A stretch of DNA of 64,000 nucleotides, from contig JAHBMJ010005404.1 in assembly GCA_018398765.1 (NCBI GenBank), positions 58,175 to 122,174 on the forward strand, given 5' to 3'. The DNA comes from Chromera velia (lineage: Eukaryota; Sar; Chromeraceae). Below are positions 48,201 to 61,458 of this stretch, piece after piece. Each line of letters begins with the position of its first letter. Positions within the stretch are counted from its first letter, which is position 1. A program made the position numbers and the translations under genes. The notes under the pieces are model-generated. The model did no database searches. It was not told where the DNA came from and was given only the letters and a program-made list of their open reading frames with translations.

Positions 48201-50831
48201 ATGCGGAGGCGCCACACCGAGGAATGTTTGAGTTTCGCCTGCCTGAAGATCTGTCAGCACCACCCCGCCCTCTAGGCACATCGACCCAGAGGCACACAAC
48301 GCCACCTCGACAGGACCACTGGACCCGCAAGCAGGGGTGTCCCCTCTGGTCGTTACAGTCACGCTCATGAGTTCCGTCTTGACGATCCTCGTTTTCTTCG
48401 CAAGGAAGCTGCCCCCTCCCGCTGCCGCGAGTGCCGAGCCAGTAGTAGCGCCTCCATCCTGGAACTCGAACGCGTCCTTGCCCCCGACTGTGTCGTCCCC
48501 CCCCATGGGGGAGATCCAGCCGTCTGCCTCTGCGATGAACGTCTCGCCGTCCCAGAGAGACTCAAAGTCCGCAGCCACCATCTCGTACGGGTCTGCTGAA
48601 CCCGGCAGCGTCTGTGGTCACCCACAAGAAGGACATCGGATAATGTACAAAAACAACAGTATGGATGGATGCAAAGCAAACGCGGATCGGTGTAGCATGC
48701 GGTAGGCTTTTCGAAAGCAAAGGAGGCACCGTTGAAAAGATGGGCACGTCTGATAAATCCGGGATCATGGGATGGGGGAATGAGTGAGCGTATCACGCCA
48801 AACAGAGAGGCAAAGAATCGGGATCGAGTGGAGCGGCTGGAAACATCGCGGGAGAACAACTTGAGAAGCAGCAGCCCTGTATGTACGGAATAACGAGACT
48901 CCCTCGTTTCGTTTCCATCAACCAATCATTGCGAGGAGATTCAATTGATGCATGAGATAGATGAACAAACAAACGCACATATCGATTCCAACATTCTGAC
49001 CGACCTGCAGCGCGACATGTTTGACAAACACAGGCCTCATGTCGGTGGCGGAGGCCTCCAGTTGGACGGCAGCGATGACTCCCAGCAGCTCTGCCGCGAC
49101 GTCTTTGGGGGTCTGTTGAGTCGATGAGGGCGGAGCGGTGAGGTACAGAGGACAGGAGACGGTCAGGGGCCTGCCGTCTCTCTCGGAGAGGCCGTACACG
49201 TCGATGGTGTCAGGGTCACACGAGTTCTCGTTGTCGCACAGGCTCACCTTCAGGGGAGCAGAGCTCGAGCTCCCTCCCCCAACTGCAGACACCTTGTCGG
49301 CCTCAGCGGCTTTTCCCGCCCGCCCCCTGCATACAGCCACAGAGCGGAGGAAAAAGGGCATCTAATGCTTCCATGGATGAAGGCAAATACGACAGAGACA
49401 CAAGAAAAGCGGAAAGCCGCATTCATTTAAGCACAAGACCAGACGCTTTATCACCGTCGGAAGCAAGCTGATTTATTTGAGAAATGAGAGACACATGTCG
49501 ATCTACCGCTGTCCTGGTGCAAGAAACTGACTTCCTCTCAAAGAAATCTTGTGTTGTTCTACCGCTTCGCCTGTCTTTCACCAGCCTATCAAAAGGTCAG
49601 CAATTGGGTCGGTTTCTCCGTCTGTTTGCTCGACTGCTGGCTTGTCTGTCTCTTTGCGCAGGTGAGCATCACTGCGACCTACAGTGTGTTCATTCAACAG
49701 CACTGATCAAATAAAAAACTCACTACGTGCCTGCCCCAACGCAGACGTAAAGGAAAAATTAAACAAACACCACACAAGCGATGGCAAGAAAGCTGCCTGC
49801 CAATCAATCGACTGACTGTACTTGGAGAACAGCGATCGGGACCTCTTTCAAGATCGCCTTCTCTTTCCGCATGCACACCACGGATTGGGCAGGCGCTGGA
49901 GGTCCCCAAACCTCTGCATTCTTTCCCTTCGTCTTCAGATACTTCTCGGCGTCTCCGTGGGTGTCTTCCAGGTCAATCTCGGAGGCAGAGAGGCCCTCAG
50001 ACGCTCCACGAGCGAACCTGCACAAACGAATGAATGAACGCATTAGTAGGATGTGCAGCCAGATCTTATGAATCACTAATACGCGTCCTTCCTGTCCCAC
50101 CCACTCTGATCGATAGAGTTCTTTTTCGCTTTCCTGAATTGGATTAAGCTAAACACGCAGAGATTTCACAATCTCACAGTCATGTACACACACAAAGTCG
50201 TAGACAGACAAGTGAAGGAGCCCAGCGCGGACAGTGTAGGAAAAAAGAGAGCAAACCAATTCCAACACATCCCATACAAACTGACAGAACCCCCTTGATT
50301 TTCCTACCAGGCGTTCAATGAGTTCAGGTTCATCTGTGCAAAGGATTTCCCCCCCTGGACCATCTCAGCTTTGGCCTTGACCACCAGCCAGCCGTCGTGG
50401 GTCTGCGACGAAATCCTGACGGTCTTCAACTTGAAGAATCTCGCAGCAGTGGTCGACAGGGTGTTTGCATGCACCTTTGCTGCACATACACATCAATACA
50501 AGAATGCACAAGAACATGCATGTCTGCAGTGACTACTCGCAGGGAAGCGGGTCTGCTGCATTTTTGTTGAGTGCGCGACCCAGGCTCACAGACCCGCATT
50601 CCATTGAAAAGATAGTTGAAACAAAAAGGCAGCACGAACGTGAAAGAAAAACTTTGTTGACATGAAGAGAGCTCCCTCGTGTCTCTCTGGATGTTTCTTT
50701 CTGCTTGCCCCTGGCCTGTCTGTCTGTCTGTCCAAAACGTCTGTTCTCTTTTTTTTTCGCTCTCTTTCTCTGACCCTCTGCCAGACACTGTAGAGAACCT
50801 TTGCGGCATCGGTCGGCCCTTGTGTTTGCAT

Positions 50832-50874
<43 letters not shown>

Positions 50875-53109
50875 GGTTTCCTTCCTGCGCTTCTGAAGTA
50901 GACGGTCGACTCACTCTCGAAGGTCTGCGTCTTCCCCTCTGCGAGTTCAGTCATGTTCACTGTCGCGTCGATGCAGGTTCTGTCGAGGTACCCCTCACAG
51001 AAACGGGCCTCGATTGGACCTGTCGAGCCCGCACCCAGGGCCTCCGAGGTCTCAACGGTCATGCGGAGGACGACAGGTTCCTGCGTGGCGTACACAGAAA
51101 CTCCGAGGGCGCCCCCGCACGCCACGCCGTCCGCCTTCGGACAAGGGAGGTGACACACTGCAGGCAGGCAACAAAGAGGGACAGGGGCAGGGGAGAGAGC
51201 AACATAAACATGCAGTAAAGCTCTTTTGAGTGAGAGCACCTGTATAGTGATGACAGTAGGGGCTTACTCGTGTTTGCCTCGGCAAATGACTCAAGGAGAG
51301 AGACATCTCGCGATCCGGCAGGAGGAAATGATGGCTGGCTGAATATCTGTTGATGAAGCGACACGTGCGTGCCTTTTCTCTTGAATCTTCCTTGCTATTC
51401 TTCGCTCTTCTTTGCCTGAATGGACAGGCAAAATCACGCTGTAAGAAAGAAACCGTCACGCGGGGGGAAAACACCTGACTGCCTGCTGAAAGAACCGCTG
51501 GAGAGCAGAACAAAGCTACTCATGACTGACTGTCAGATTCTCCCTCCTTCTGTCCCTTCGCGTCCCCGAGAGAGTTCACGCAGAAGCACGACCCCTCTTT
51601 TCCGAGAGCAAAATAGGCAGACCCCTTCTCGTCACAAAAGCTCGCGCAGGGCCCTGGAGCCCCCTTTGTGCCTGAGTCGTCTATTTCGCCCTGGTCAGCC
51701 AGGGCCCTCAGTGCCTTTGCATCCAAGCAGCCGAGGTACAGGTAACTGTCCGAGGGAACTGTACCCGTCCGTTCATCCAGCAGAATGCATGCCAGGCAGA
51801 GCACACAGAGACAGCGTGCGAGAGGAGAAGGGGGGGGGGGGATTCAACATCTTGCACGCACACGCAAACAAGCAAAGAGAGAGAGAGAGAGAGAGAGAGA
51901 GGTTGGGAGTGGTATATGCGGACTACCGCAAAGAGATGCAAGGTGCGTGACAGAAAAGAAAGTTTTTGTGGACACATGCAAGAGTATTGAACTGATGGAT
52001 GCCGCATCTCAGATGCCGAAGGAGAAGTGCGGGAAGTGGGTGTACAAGCAGCGATCTGGCCTCACAAGCAAGCGGGCATTCCAAAAGATTGACAGACAAA
52101 CAACCGACCAACCGACCAGGGCGCGTGGCAGTGACTGCGTAAACGTCTGTTGTTTTTTCCCCTCCGCAGGACACGAAGTTGGAGTCTGGGCAGGTGCGGT
52201 GACACTTCCAAGAGGGCGCCTGGCCTTTGGAGCCGTATGTGTCTCCGCAGTGGCATTCTTCCCCCTCTCTCAATCCGAAGTACAGAGTTCCCTTTGAACT
52301 GCAGAACTCCTGACAGCCCGACGTCGATACGTCCTCCACCTTTGTTGACACCAGAGATCCCCCGAGGTCATTCCCGTCTGGGTCCTCGAAACAGCCAACA
52401 TGGACACGGTCAGCGTCAGGTCGTGTGGTCTCGTAGACAGAAAAAGCAGCCGTGGTCCCTCCGCATGCCACCATAGGCTCATCCTCGCATCTGCAGGGGC
52501 ACAAAACCAGATTTTTGTATTCGCGCGAGCTCACGGTGCACGACAAGATTCTGACTAGGAGGAAGGGTACTCGTGAAGAGAAGGCCGTGCACGCATGAAC
52601 CTCTCCGATGGGTGGAGTGAGAAGACGACTGCATGACTACGGAGCATTGTCAATCGATCCCCCCAGCACTGACAAAACCGCATTCGAGCACAAACGGTCT
52701 TGCCGACCGACAAATTCCTTCACGCATGCAAGCACAAATGTTCACTCTGTCCACTCGACCAATGCATCGATTGGTGGATTGCTGGCTCCATGACCCTCCA
52801 CAATTAGGGTCTGCATGCTCACTCACTCGCTGACCTGACGATGCAGCTTGTCTGGAAAGGGATCTCGTTGTCGTCTGCGTCGAGAACCGCCTGCCTGTGT
52901 GTCTTGGTGAACTCTTCATCATCCCCGCAGAGACACCTGCATGCAGAGATGCAAAACTTCGGACTTGGGCACGCGCAAATACACTCACTTGTACGCTCAT
53001 TTACTGCTAGCTGGTATCGAGCAGGAAGAGAGAAAGAAAAGGGAACCAAGGGAGGCAGAAAGGGAGGAAGGAAGAGAGGAGGGAGAGAGAGAGACAGAGA
53101 AAGAGGCAA

Positions 53110-53152
<43 letters not shown>

Positions 53153-56100
53153 AAGAAAGAAAGAATGAAAGAAGGAAAGAAAGAAAGAAAGAATGAAAGA
53201 ATGAAAGAAAGAAGGAAAGAAGGAAAGAAAGAAAGAATGAAAGGATGAAAGAAAGAAAGACCAGTGGACCTGGGAGCCACCGAGAAAGACAGTCAGATGA
53301 ACACTCAGACAGGAACGCCCCGCTCTGAAAAGATCGAACGTTCTCGCCATTTCATCACATTGCTCTCTCTCTCTCTGTGTTGGAAGCTATTCTCTGTCTC
53401 CCCACAAACAAATGGCTTTTATGTTGTAGTCGACCTTTTTTTCGAATGTAGAGTTGCACATCGCCACAAACTACACTTGACGCACGCACGGACCAGTTGC
53501 TGTTTGCGACTGCGAAGAACGGAAGCCCCTTGCAGAACTGCGAACAGTCCGACAGGGACCTGCCGTGCTTGCCCGACGTATCTACTCTCGCGTGCAGCGA
53601 CTCGCTCCTCACGGCAGATGGGTTGTAATTCTTCCACTGCCAGCAGCCGCGATAAATGAAGTCCTTCGAAGGAGCTGAAAGCAATGAGGAAAGGAAAAAA
53701 GATGCAAAACGACCGACCCGTCTGTCTGTCTTGGATAGCCGGCTGACTGTATATGCCTGCCTGCCTGCCTACATCCGTCTCACTGACTGATTATGTTTGT
53801 CTCTTAATTTCTCTGTCTGCCCGCCAACAATAAAAGAAAGTGTCGAGCTGATCGATCATCTTGATTCGTTTGCTTGTCTGTCTGTCTGTCTGTCTGTCCC
53901 TGCTCGCTTGACTGAATGACAGATGCTGTGAAGATAGAGGATTCTGTAATGACACGCACATGCCAGTCCGCCGTCTTCCGTGTTTTTGCATGTCTTCACG
54001 CATAATGCATGTCTTGTCAACCACCCTCTGGTTCATGGACGGACTGAAAGACTCACTCACTCACTCACTCACAGACCCACTCACTCGCGCACTTACTCAC
54101 TCTCTCACGCACCAACACCTTCACTCACTCACTCACTTACTCACTCACTCACCGGGGGGTCCGGACAGGTCGTCGTTATAGTACACACTTTGCTGATAAC
54201 TCGTGTCACCTCCCTTGAACTCCCCTCTCGCGCCTCCTGCTCTGTACCAGCAACTCTTGTCTTCCACACGCATCCGTGGAACCTCAACAAACGAGTTCCC
54301 GCAAGCGCACCAGTTGTGGTTCAGGCCGAAATACTTGTACATGACCTCTCCGTCCTTGTTAAATGTGTTGCAGTACTTGTGGCAGGCCTCGGGGGTGGCG
54401 TGACCGCCAATCCTTCGAGTCCAATGAGCCTCCGTGCCGGCGTGATAGGTCCGCATGCAGCCCGCATAGTTGAACTCAGGGTCCCTGTACCGTCCTACTT
54501 CGTAAGTCAGTCCATAGGTCTTCCCCCCACAGGACACGGTTGGATCCTTCACACAAGGCAGATGACAAAACTCTTCGTTGTGACTCCCACCCGGATCCCT
54601 GGTCGTGCACAGGCACGTTCCGTAGTCCCGCAGCAGGAAGAATCCGAAGCCCTGGCTTGCGCACCTCCTATTGCAGAGGACAGGAGACCCAAACTCAAAG
54701 GGCTTCGTCGTTGGCTGAAGGATCCACCAACCGTGGAAGGCAGCGCTCGTACACCTGATGTTCCGCATCTCCTTCGAGATCACTGCACAAATACTCATAA
54801 ATTCATCCGCAGGCCGGGAGTCGCTGATCACAAGAGGCAGAATCCTTCATTTCCATCTGTTCAGACAGTGAGTGTATGGGCCTGCGAGCGAGTCTCGAAA
54901 GCTGTTCGAGGGACGCTCTGTCAAATCGCACAGCCCCCCCAGGGTCTCATTGACGAAGATATGGTCCAGCACAAGCTTCTCTCACGGAAACGATATCGAC
55001 TTCTACTTCCACCCAATAGACCTTTCCCTGATTGTGAGCCGATGCGATTCCAAATGCAGGATTCTGGAAGATAAAATTGGGAAAGACAAAAACGAAGATA
55101 GAAAAAAAAACTAGCGTAACCATCCAACCAGCTCACCAGGCGTAGGCCCGGAGTTGTCCGTCAAGTAGATAGACAGGGCCTGGGGGCCTCCGCAGATAGT
55201 TCCAGGTTCGTTTGCACACTCCTCTCTGCACTTTGAGACCTCAGTCTCCTTCGTGGGCCAGAATCCTGCAGGCACACACGCACAGACAGTGCACAAGGTG
55301 TAAAGCCGACTTTTTGATTCGCTGAAGAAATGTTTCGTTCGAAAAAAAAAAGAACGAATGCAGTGATGAAAGCAACACGGAAGTACGCAATTGGTGCGCA
55401 TTCCGTTCACCGGTTGCTTTTCCTATTTGGCATACATCGATCACCGTACGCATTAAAACAAATGAATAAGACACGCTTGCCTACCGTAGTGCTCGAAGCA
55501 GAAGCATTGCTCCCCCGCCTTCAGGCCGAAGTACGAGTAGCCGTGACAGAACTCCGCGCACTGGGAAGGCGATGCATGGTGGGGGGGGGGCCAGGTGGTG
55601 TCGACGGGGTCGCTGCGGGGAGATTTGATCGACTCGGGACCGCCGGACTGCAGGAGAATGCATGCATGGAGTCTTATTCTCTTTCCACGGGTGTTCGTTG
55701 ACATATTCAAGTGTGCATGTGCAACTGCCTGCTGAGTGCTGATGGTCCTCGACCGCCTCTAACTCAGATTCTCTTCTCTTCTCTTCTCTTCTCTTCTCTT
55801 CTCATGTCTTCATGCGGACTGCAGGTCCCGTTTCACGCACATCTATTCCGTCCCTCCCTCTGCTTTAATTCCGTTTGAGTCCCTCCCTCACAGGAAGGCC
55901 TCCTGAAGGCTTCAGGCGATCCATCCGTGCGCTCTGATGTGAAATCGCAGCCCGAAGGAGAAGAAGGCGGGAAAGCGAAGAAAACAGACAATCTTGATTT
56001 CTCGCTTCCTTTCTCCCTCTCACACACACACTGAGTGACAGCCCCCGTCCCCAAACATAGAGAGGCAGCAGGAGCTCGCAAAAAAACTTCGGAGCGAAGA

Positions 56101-57197
56101 TCCTATGCATGTGCCCGTGGATTTGGACTACCATGTACGCAGACAGTATATCTATATTATGAATCAACGCATTCAGTTGGGCCCACCTTATCCTGGAAGC
56201 AGCCTATGAAACGATAATCCTTCGAGTGCTGAGGATTCTTCACCACGTACACCGAGTTTGTCCCACTGCCTCCACACGCAACGGCCTGCTCCTTCTTGCA
56301 CTCAGTTCGGCACTCACGATCTGTCTTGGCGATACTCTTCGTGTGGCTGTTGCCGCATCTGCAGGAAGGGGGGCGCGGGCAGGCCATGAATGAGATGTGC
56401 GTTATTTTTTGCAAATAGATACGTGTTCGCCGATCCAGAAGTTGTGCATACTTTCCCATACACACACATGTTGCAAAGCGATTCAAGCGCCATGCGTGTA
56501 AGAGGAGGGAAGGTCCCGGGCAATCAGCACACCGATGCACTTGCACAGAGGAACTTGTGAGTACTTGAACCATCTAACGATGTCTCGCTCGCTCCTGCCG
56601 TGCGACCGACAGACGGCGTACTTCCCTTCCTTGTTCCTCCCTCCCTGTCTGATTCGGTGTTCCTCCCTCCCTGTCCGATTCGGTGTTCCTCCCTCCCTGT
56701 CTGATTCGGTGTTCCTCCCTCCCTGTCTGATTCGGATGCCCTCCTAGGAAACCCTCACATTTTTTTTAGGGAGGCTGGCTGCCTGCCTTCCCGCCTGCCG
56801 ACCTGCACTTTCCCTCCGAAAGTCCGAAGAATTCAAAACCGTCGCAGAAGTGGGAGCACTCAGCAGGGTACTCCCCCGCGGTGGTGCTCTCATTTCCGTT
56901 GAGTTCCGGGTTCGTTGTGTCGTGCTCAAAGCAGCCTCTGTATTCGAATTCCGGGTGTGGAGTCATCAGCCTGTAGCTCGAGTGGTACCTCCCCTGCCAG
57001 CCCCCGCACTGGATCTTGTCGTCGTCAGAGCACAAGTCGATGCAGTAACTGCAAAATCAACAAAAAGCACAACAAGGGGACCGAAGGGAAAAGACGGCAC
57101 TGATTTCCATCAAATGAATTAACTCATGCAAAATTTAAACGATGTAGGCAGGCGGGGTGACAGTGAAGAAAAGGGAGAAAGAGCACAAGAGAAAATT

Positions 57198-57262
<65 letters not shown>

Positions 57263-58653
57263 TACATATGTGTATATTTATATATATATAATCAACGAAC
57301 GAACAAACAAGGAAAAGAGACGGAAGCGGGGTACAGCGGCAAACGGACACATGGGGGAAAAGGGGGTCATAGTTGGTGCTCGCTGAGCGGGGACAACCTT
57401 TTGGGAGACCTGTGCACTCAATAAATGAAACGATCACATGACCTAGCTCTGTCTGAAGATTGAGGGATTGACTCACTGTTTGTCTTGCTCGGCTCTCGTT
57501 GCCACCACATGCCCCGAGGTGGTCATTGTCGAGTTTCCGCAAGTACACGCCGTTCCTGAGACGGCAAACCTCTGTGCATTCTCCTTCGCGCAGAATTCCG
57601 CACACTTCCAGACGCTCTGGCCTGCCTCAGGGGAGGAGTCGTCCTTCGCGATCTCCTTCTCGAACGGCGGAGACTTCAGGCAGCCTTCGTAGGGAAAGTC
57701 AGCAGAAGCCCGAGCTGCACACAAGTCCCGTAGAGAGATTGATGGATAGATATGTACGTGCAAATGGTTTTCCACCATACAGATGAAAGTAGACGGGCTA
57801 AAAACTCTTGCGACGGTATTGGAAAGCTTGCGGCAAAAGCAACAACTACAACTTCGCAACATAGACGCTCAATGTTGATTACCGCGGAGCGGCGATCAAG
57901 GAGAAGGGAGGTCATTCATACTCACACACTGAAGCCTGTCTGTCCGTCCCTCTGTGAATGCATAAGATCGTTTGAAGAGCTACTACAGGCAGCCAGGAGG
58001 ATGGTTGAGTTCTACCGGCTTGACTGACTGCATGACTGACTGACTGCAAGGCTTGTGCATGCACATCTTTTCTTCCTTCCCCCAGTGAGGCCACACGGGG
58101 CAGTTGTTTCCACCTGCAGGCATACATCCATGCATCGAAACGAAAGGTCACTTCCTGCATGTGAAATCACGCAGTCACTCCAATCCAATCCAGGGAGACC
58201 ATGGGAGGGAGGGAGGGAGGGAGGGAGGGAGGGGAGGGTGTCATGCAGATAGATCAAGGGAAATTAATTCAGAACAGAACAGCCAAAAGGGAAATGAAAT
58301 GAAGAGAAGAGGAAAGCAAGCAAGCAAGCAATCATTCAAGGGCCACACATGAACGAATCAGCGCACCAGATTAGTGAAACCAAAACAGCAAACGGAAGCT
58401 ATGGAGACCATCTTGTACGAACAGAAGGAACCAAAACCACAAGAGCCCCCCGTGGCAAAGGATCTGAGGCGGCGCGTCAAAGGAGGAGCGACCGCACACA
58501 GAGAAAGATGGGGGCTAGGAAGGGGAGAGACAGAGGGAGAAAGGGGGAGAGAGAGAGAGAGGAGGGGTGGAGAGAGGGGCCCATGCAGTTGGCACAAAAA
58601 AGGAGGAGGCGACTGCGGAAAAGGAAAGGTGGGAAGAAGAGAATTTCGAGGTG

Positions 58654-58701
<48 letters not shown>

Positions 58702-59660
58702 CATGTATGTATGCATGTATGTACGTGTGTGAGCGAGAGTCGAAACACTGGCATGGATTTCCGTAGCTCCTCACCCACCATGTTGAGGCACGGGGTTATT
58801 ACATGAACGGGTGCGAGTCTGTTTTCCTGGGCCGCACCAGGGAGCGACGCAGGAACTCCAGGAGCCCCACGCCCCGTACCCTCCGTGAATAGCTGCATGC
58901 ATACAGTAAGGCAGGCAGGCAGGCATGCATGCAGTTAGGCAGGCAGGCAGGCAGGCGGGCAGTAAGGCAGGAAAGGAAAGGAAAGCAGGTGCAGGCTCAC
59001 AGAGGGTCATGAGTGGGAGAGGGAGACAGCAGGGCACCGGCTCTTCCAAATTCAGTAAGCAAGAAGGTCGCAAGTGCCCTTGCAACCGTATCCGTCCATA
59101 TCGCACCATTTTCAAATGGAGCGAGAATGGGGCAAAAGAATCTCAACGTGGACAAAAAAAAGCTTCTTGCGGTAGCTTTGTGCGTTGCATCCAGACGTGC
59201 ACATGAGAGTGGGATCCGGAAGAAGAAAGACAAAAATGAGTGCAAACATCGATCTACTCACGGCAGTGCTTGCGGACACAGTATACATCATTCGACTCGG
59301 TCGTGGTGACTCCCCTCGACACTTTATGGCGATACCGCCAGTGCTTTCCGGGTCCACAGCTTCTGCACAGAGGAAAGAGGAAAAGCGCACACAGCATACG
59401 GCAAGGGTGTCTCTCTGTGTGTCCGGGGGGCGGGAGTGGGTGGGTGCAGATGTGCAGATTTCTTTCTCAGGTGTAAGGGTGTGTTTCTATCTGTGTGTGT
59501 GTGGGGGGGNNNNNNNNNNNNNNNNNNNNNNNNNNNNNNNNNNNNNNNNNNNNNNNNNNNNNNNNNNNNNNNNNNNNNNNNNNNNNNNNNNNNNNNNNNN
59601 NNNNNNNNNNNNNNNNNNNNNNNNNNNNNNNNNNNNNNNNNNGGGGGTAGATTTCTTTGT

Positions 59661-59749
<89 letters not shown>

Positions 59750-60243
59750 GTGTCTGTGTATGTATGTATGTGAGAGAGAGAGAGAGAGAGCGCGCGCACG
59801 CGCGTGGGTGTGTGCATTTCTTTCTCGTGTGTGTCTGTGTGTGTGTACATTTCTTTCTCGTGTGTGTGCGTGTGTGTGTGTGTGTGCGCGCGCAATCTCC
59901 CGTGACCATCCCTGTGTAAGCTAGGCCTCCACCTCCATTCCAGGTTTCGTTACCTTCCATCGCTTTCCACCATGAGGCAGCTACTGTCACTGACTAGCAT
60001 TCAGGGAGAACAGCAGACGCGCAGAAAGCTGTGTGGTTGTCAAGAATGCCAAGTACGCCCACAAAGCGAAAAACGGAAGGAAGAGGAGAAAGCAGGGTGG
60101 GGGGGTGGGAAGGGAAAGAGAGAGAGATGGAGACAGGAAAGGAAGGTCAGAATGGATGCATGAACTTGCCTTCTACAACAAATGGAAACAGGAAGAAGGT
60201 CATATTGCAGTACCATTGCGGAACGCGTGCTGTCTCTTTATCC

Positions 60244-60279
<36 letters not shown>

Positions 60280-61408
60280 AACACAACCCACCGGTCGCAA
60301 GCCCCCCAAGGACCCCAATTGGACCAGGGCCTGTTATACGGAACTGCAGACAGGCAGACAGACAGGAAGACAGGCAATATCGCCTTTTCTTCTCCTTTTT
60401 CTGTTTCTTCATTCTCTTCTGTTTTTTTCTTTCTTCTTTTTGGACAGACTATATCGTCTTTTCTTCACTTCACTTTTTCCGAATCGCTTCCTTTCTTTCG
60501 GACAGACAGGCAGACAGACAGACAGACAGACAGGCAGACAGACAGACACGAAAACAGAGACAAAAAGATGAGCTTCAGTCGAACGTGCATCTGCTTTTGC
60601 CTCCCGTCTAGCAGACAAGCCAACAGGCTAACAGTCAGCCAGAAAGAGAGACGAACAAAGTTCCTAGGAGCCAAAGAAAGAGAAGAGTAGTGGACTTGGA
60701 TGGATGAACTTGCGAGCTCACTCACACTTTGCACACGCCCATCTGGGAACGCCATTCCAGTAGTAGGGTGTCGACACTTGACGTCCGGTGAAATCTGTAT
60801 TCACCAGACGGCCTGCAGAGGAGAAGCGACGGAAGAAAACGGAGAGAGAGAGAGAGCCAAAAAGCACCTCCAGTCGTGAGAACAAAAAAGCAGATCTCGT
60901 CAGAAGACATGTGTGGGGACGGCACGCGAGAACCTCCTTTCGCGACAGAATCACAATGTGATCGATTACCGAAAGTTTTTGACAGCACCTGCACGTCGCT
61001 TCAGGCACTGTCGTCATGGGGTCGCAGTTGGAGTGGGCCGTGAATAAATGATACCGTGCACGAAGTTGTGTGGTTGGGTGCCGTACAAAGATCGATGCGC
61101 ATGCATGCGACGGCACGCACAAGCCCCTCTGCAAACGCACTTTCACGCTCTCAATCACTCACCCACTCACTCACTCACTCACTTCTTCACCGACTCACAG
61201 ACTCACTCACATTCGTTGTTTTGGAACCAATGGTTCGACTTCACATAGTAGAGGTATCCGCTGCACCTGACGTCTCCTCGACACCTGCACACACACACAT
61301 ACATACACACACACATACACACATACACACACACGTACACACATACACACACACGTACACACATACACCCACACACACACATACATACATACACACACAC
61401 ACATACAT

Positions 61409-61458
<50 letters not shown>

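Larger units (their letters stand above)
41607..51052 (-). other. Giant gene exons 24-36: about nine PLAT-like beta modules
   Basis: Exons 51157-50915 (last part), 50479-50308, 50017-49817, 49326-49005, 48611-48171, 47736-47125, 46759-46055, 45820-45523, 45145-44865, 44486-44243, 43957-43207, 42822-42660, 42188-41607. The recurring pattern is a hydrophobic strand (VSVTV, LSLTV), then G(S/C)(A/S/K)GPV.V.LC....C, then L..G..Q.F.G, then F.LNALR(L/V) and W(F/Y)P. Examples: [45 protein letters not shown] and [20 protein letters not shown]. Strand spacing resembles PLAT/LH2 lipid- or protein-binding domains. The assignment is by pattern only. The Cys pair near the middle appears conserved and is not usual for PLAT. 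Confidence 0.55.
51053..57714 (-). other. Giant gene exons 14-24: eight tandem WSC domains
   Basis: Exons 57714-57477, 57048-56803, 56358-56187, 55647-55485, 55265-55137, 54782-54153, 53674-53494, 52936-52835, 52490-52117, 51758-51531 and 51157-50915 (first part). Each unit follows Y.GC..., C..FC....F..., C.CG, C...C, (A/S)CGG....VY. Examples: [57 protein letters not shown] and [16 protein letters not shown] domains are beta-glucan/carbohydrate-binding Cys-rich modules. Most domains span two or three exons with phase 1 or 2 introns. The fifth lacks a clear CGG ending. Confidence 0.85.
58045..60343 (-). other. Giant gene exons 9-13: two thrombospondin type-1 repeats
   Basis: Exons 60343-60292, 59983-59954, 59362-59262, 58892-58779, 58113-58045. 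Repeat 1: [15 protein letters not shown] then [14 protein letters not shown] and VYCVRKHC. Repeat 2: [38 protein letters not shown] and MCMHKPC. The WxxWxxW/C core and the [12 protein letters not shown] segment are diagnostic of TSP1, and the tryptophans are in the C-mannosylation context. The repeat-2 ending fixes the exon 12 donor at GTGGGT (58778). Confidence 0.85.
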
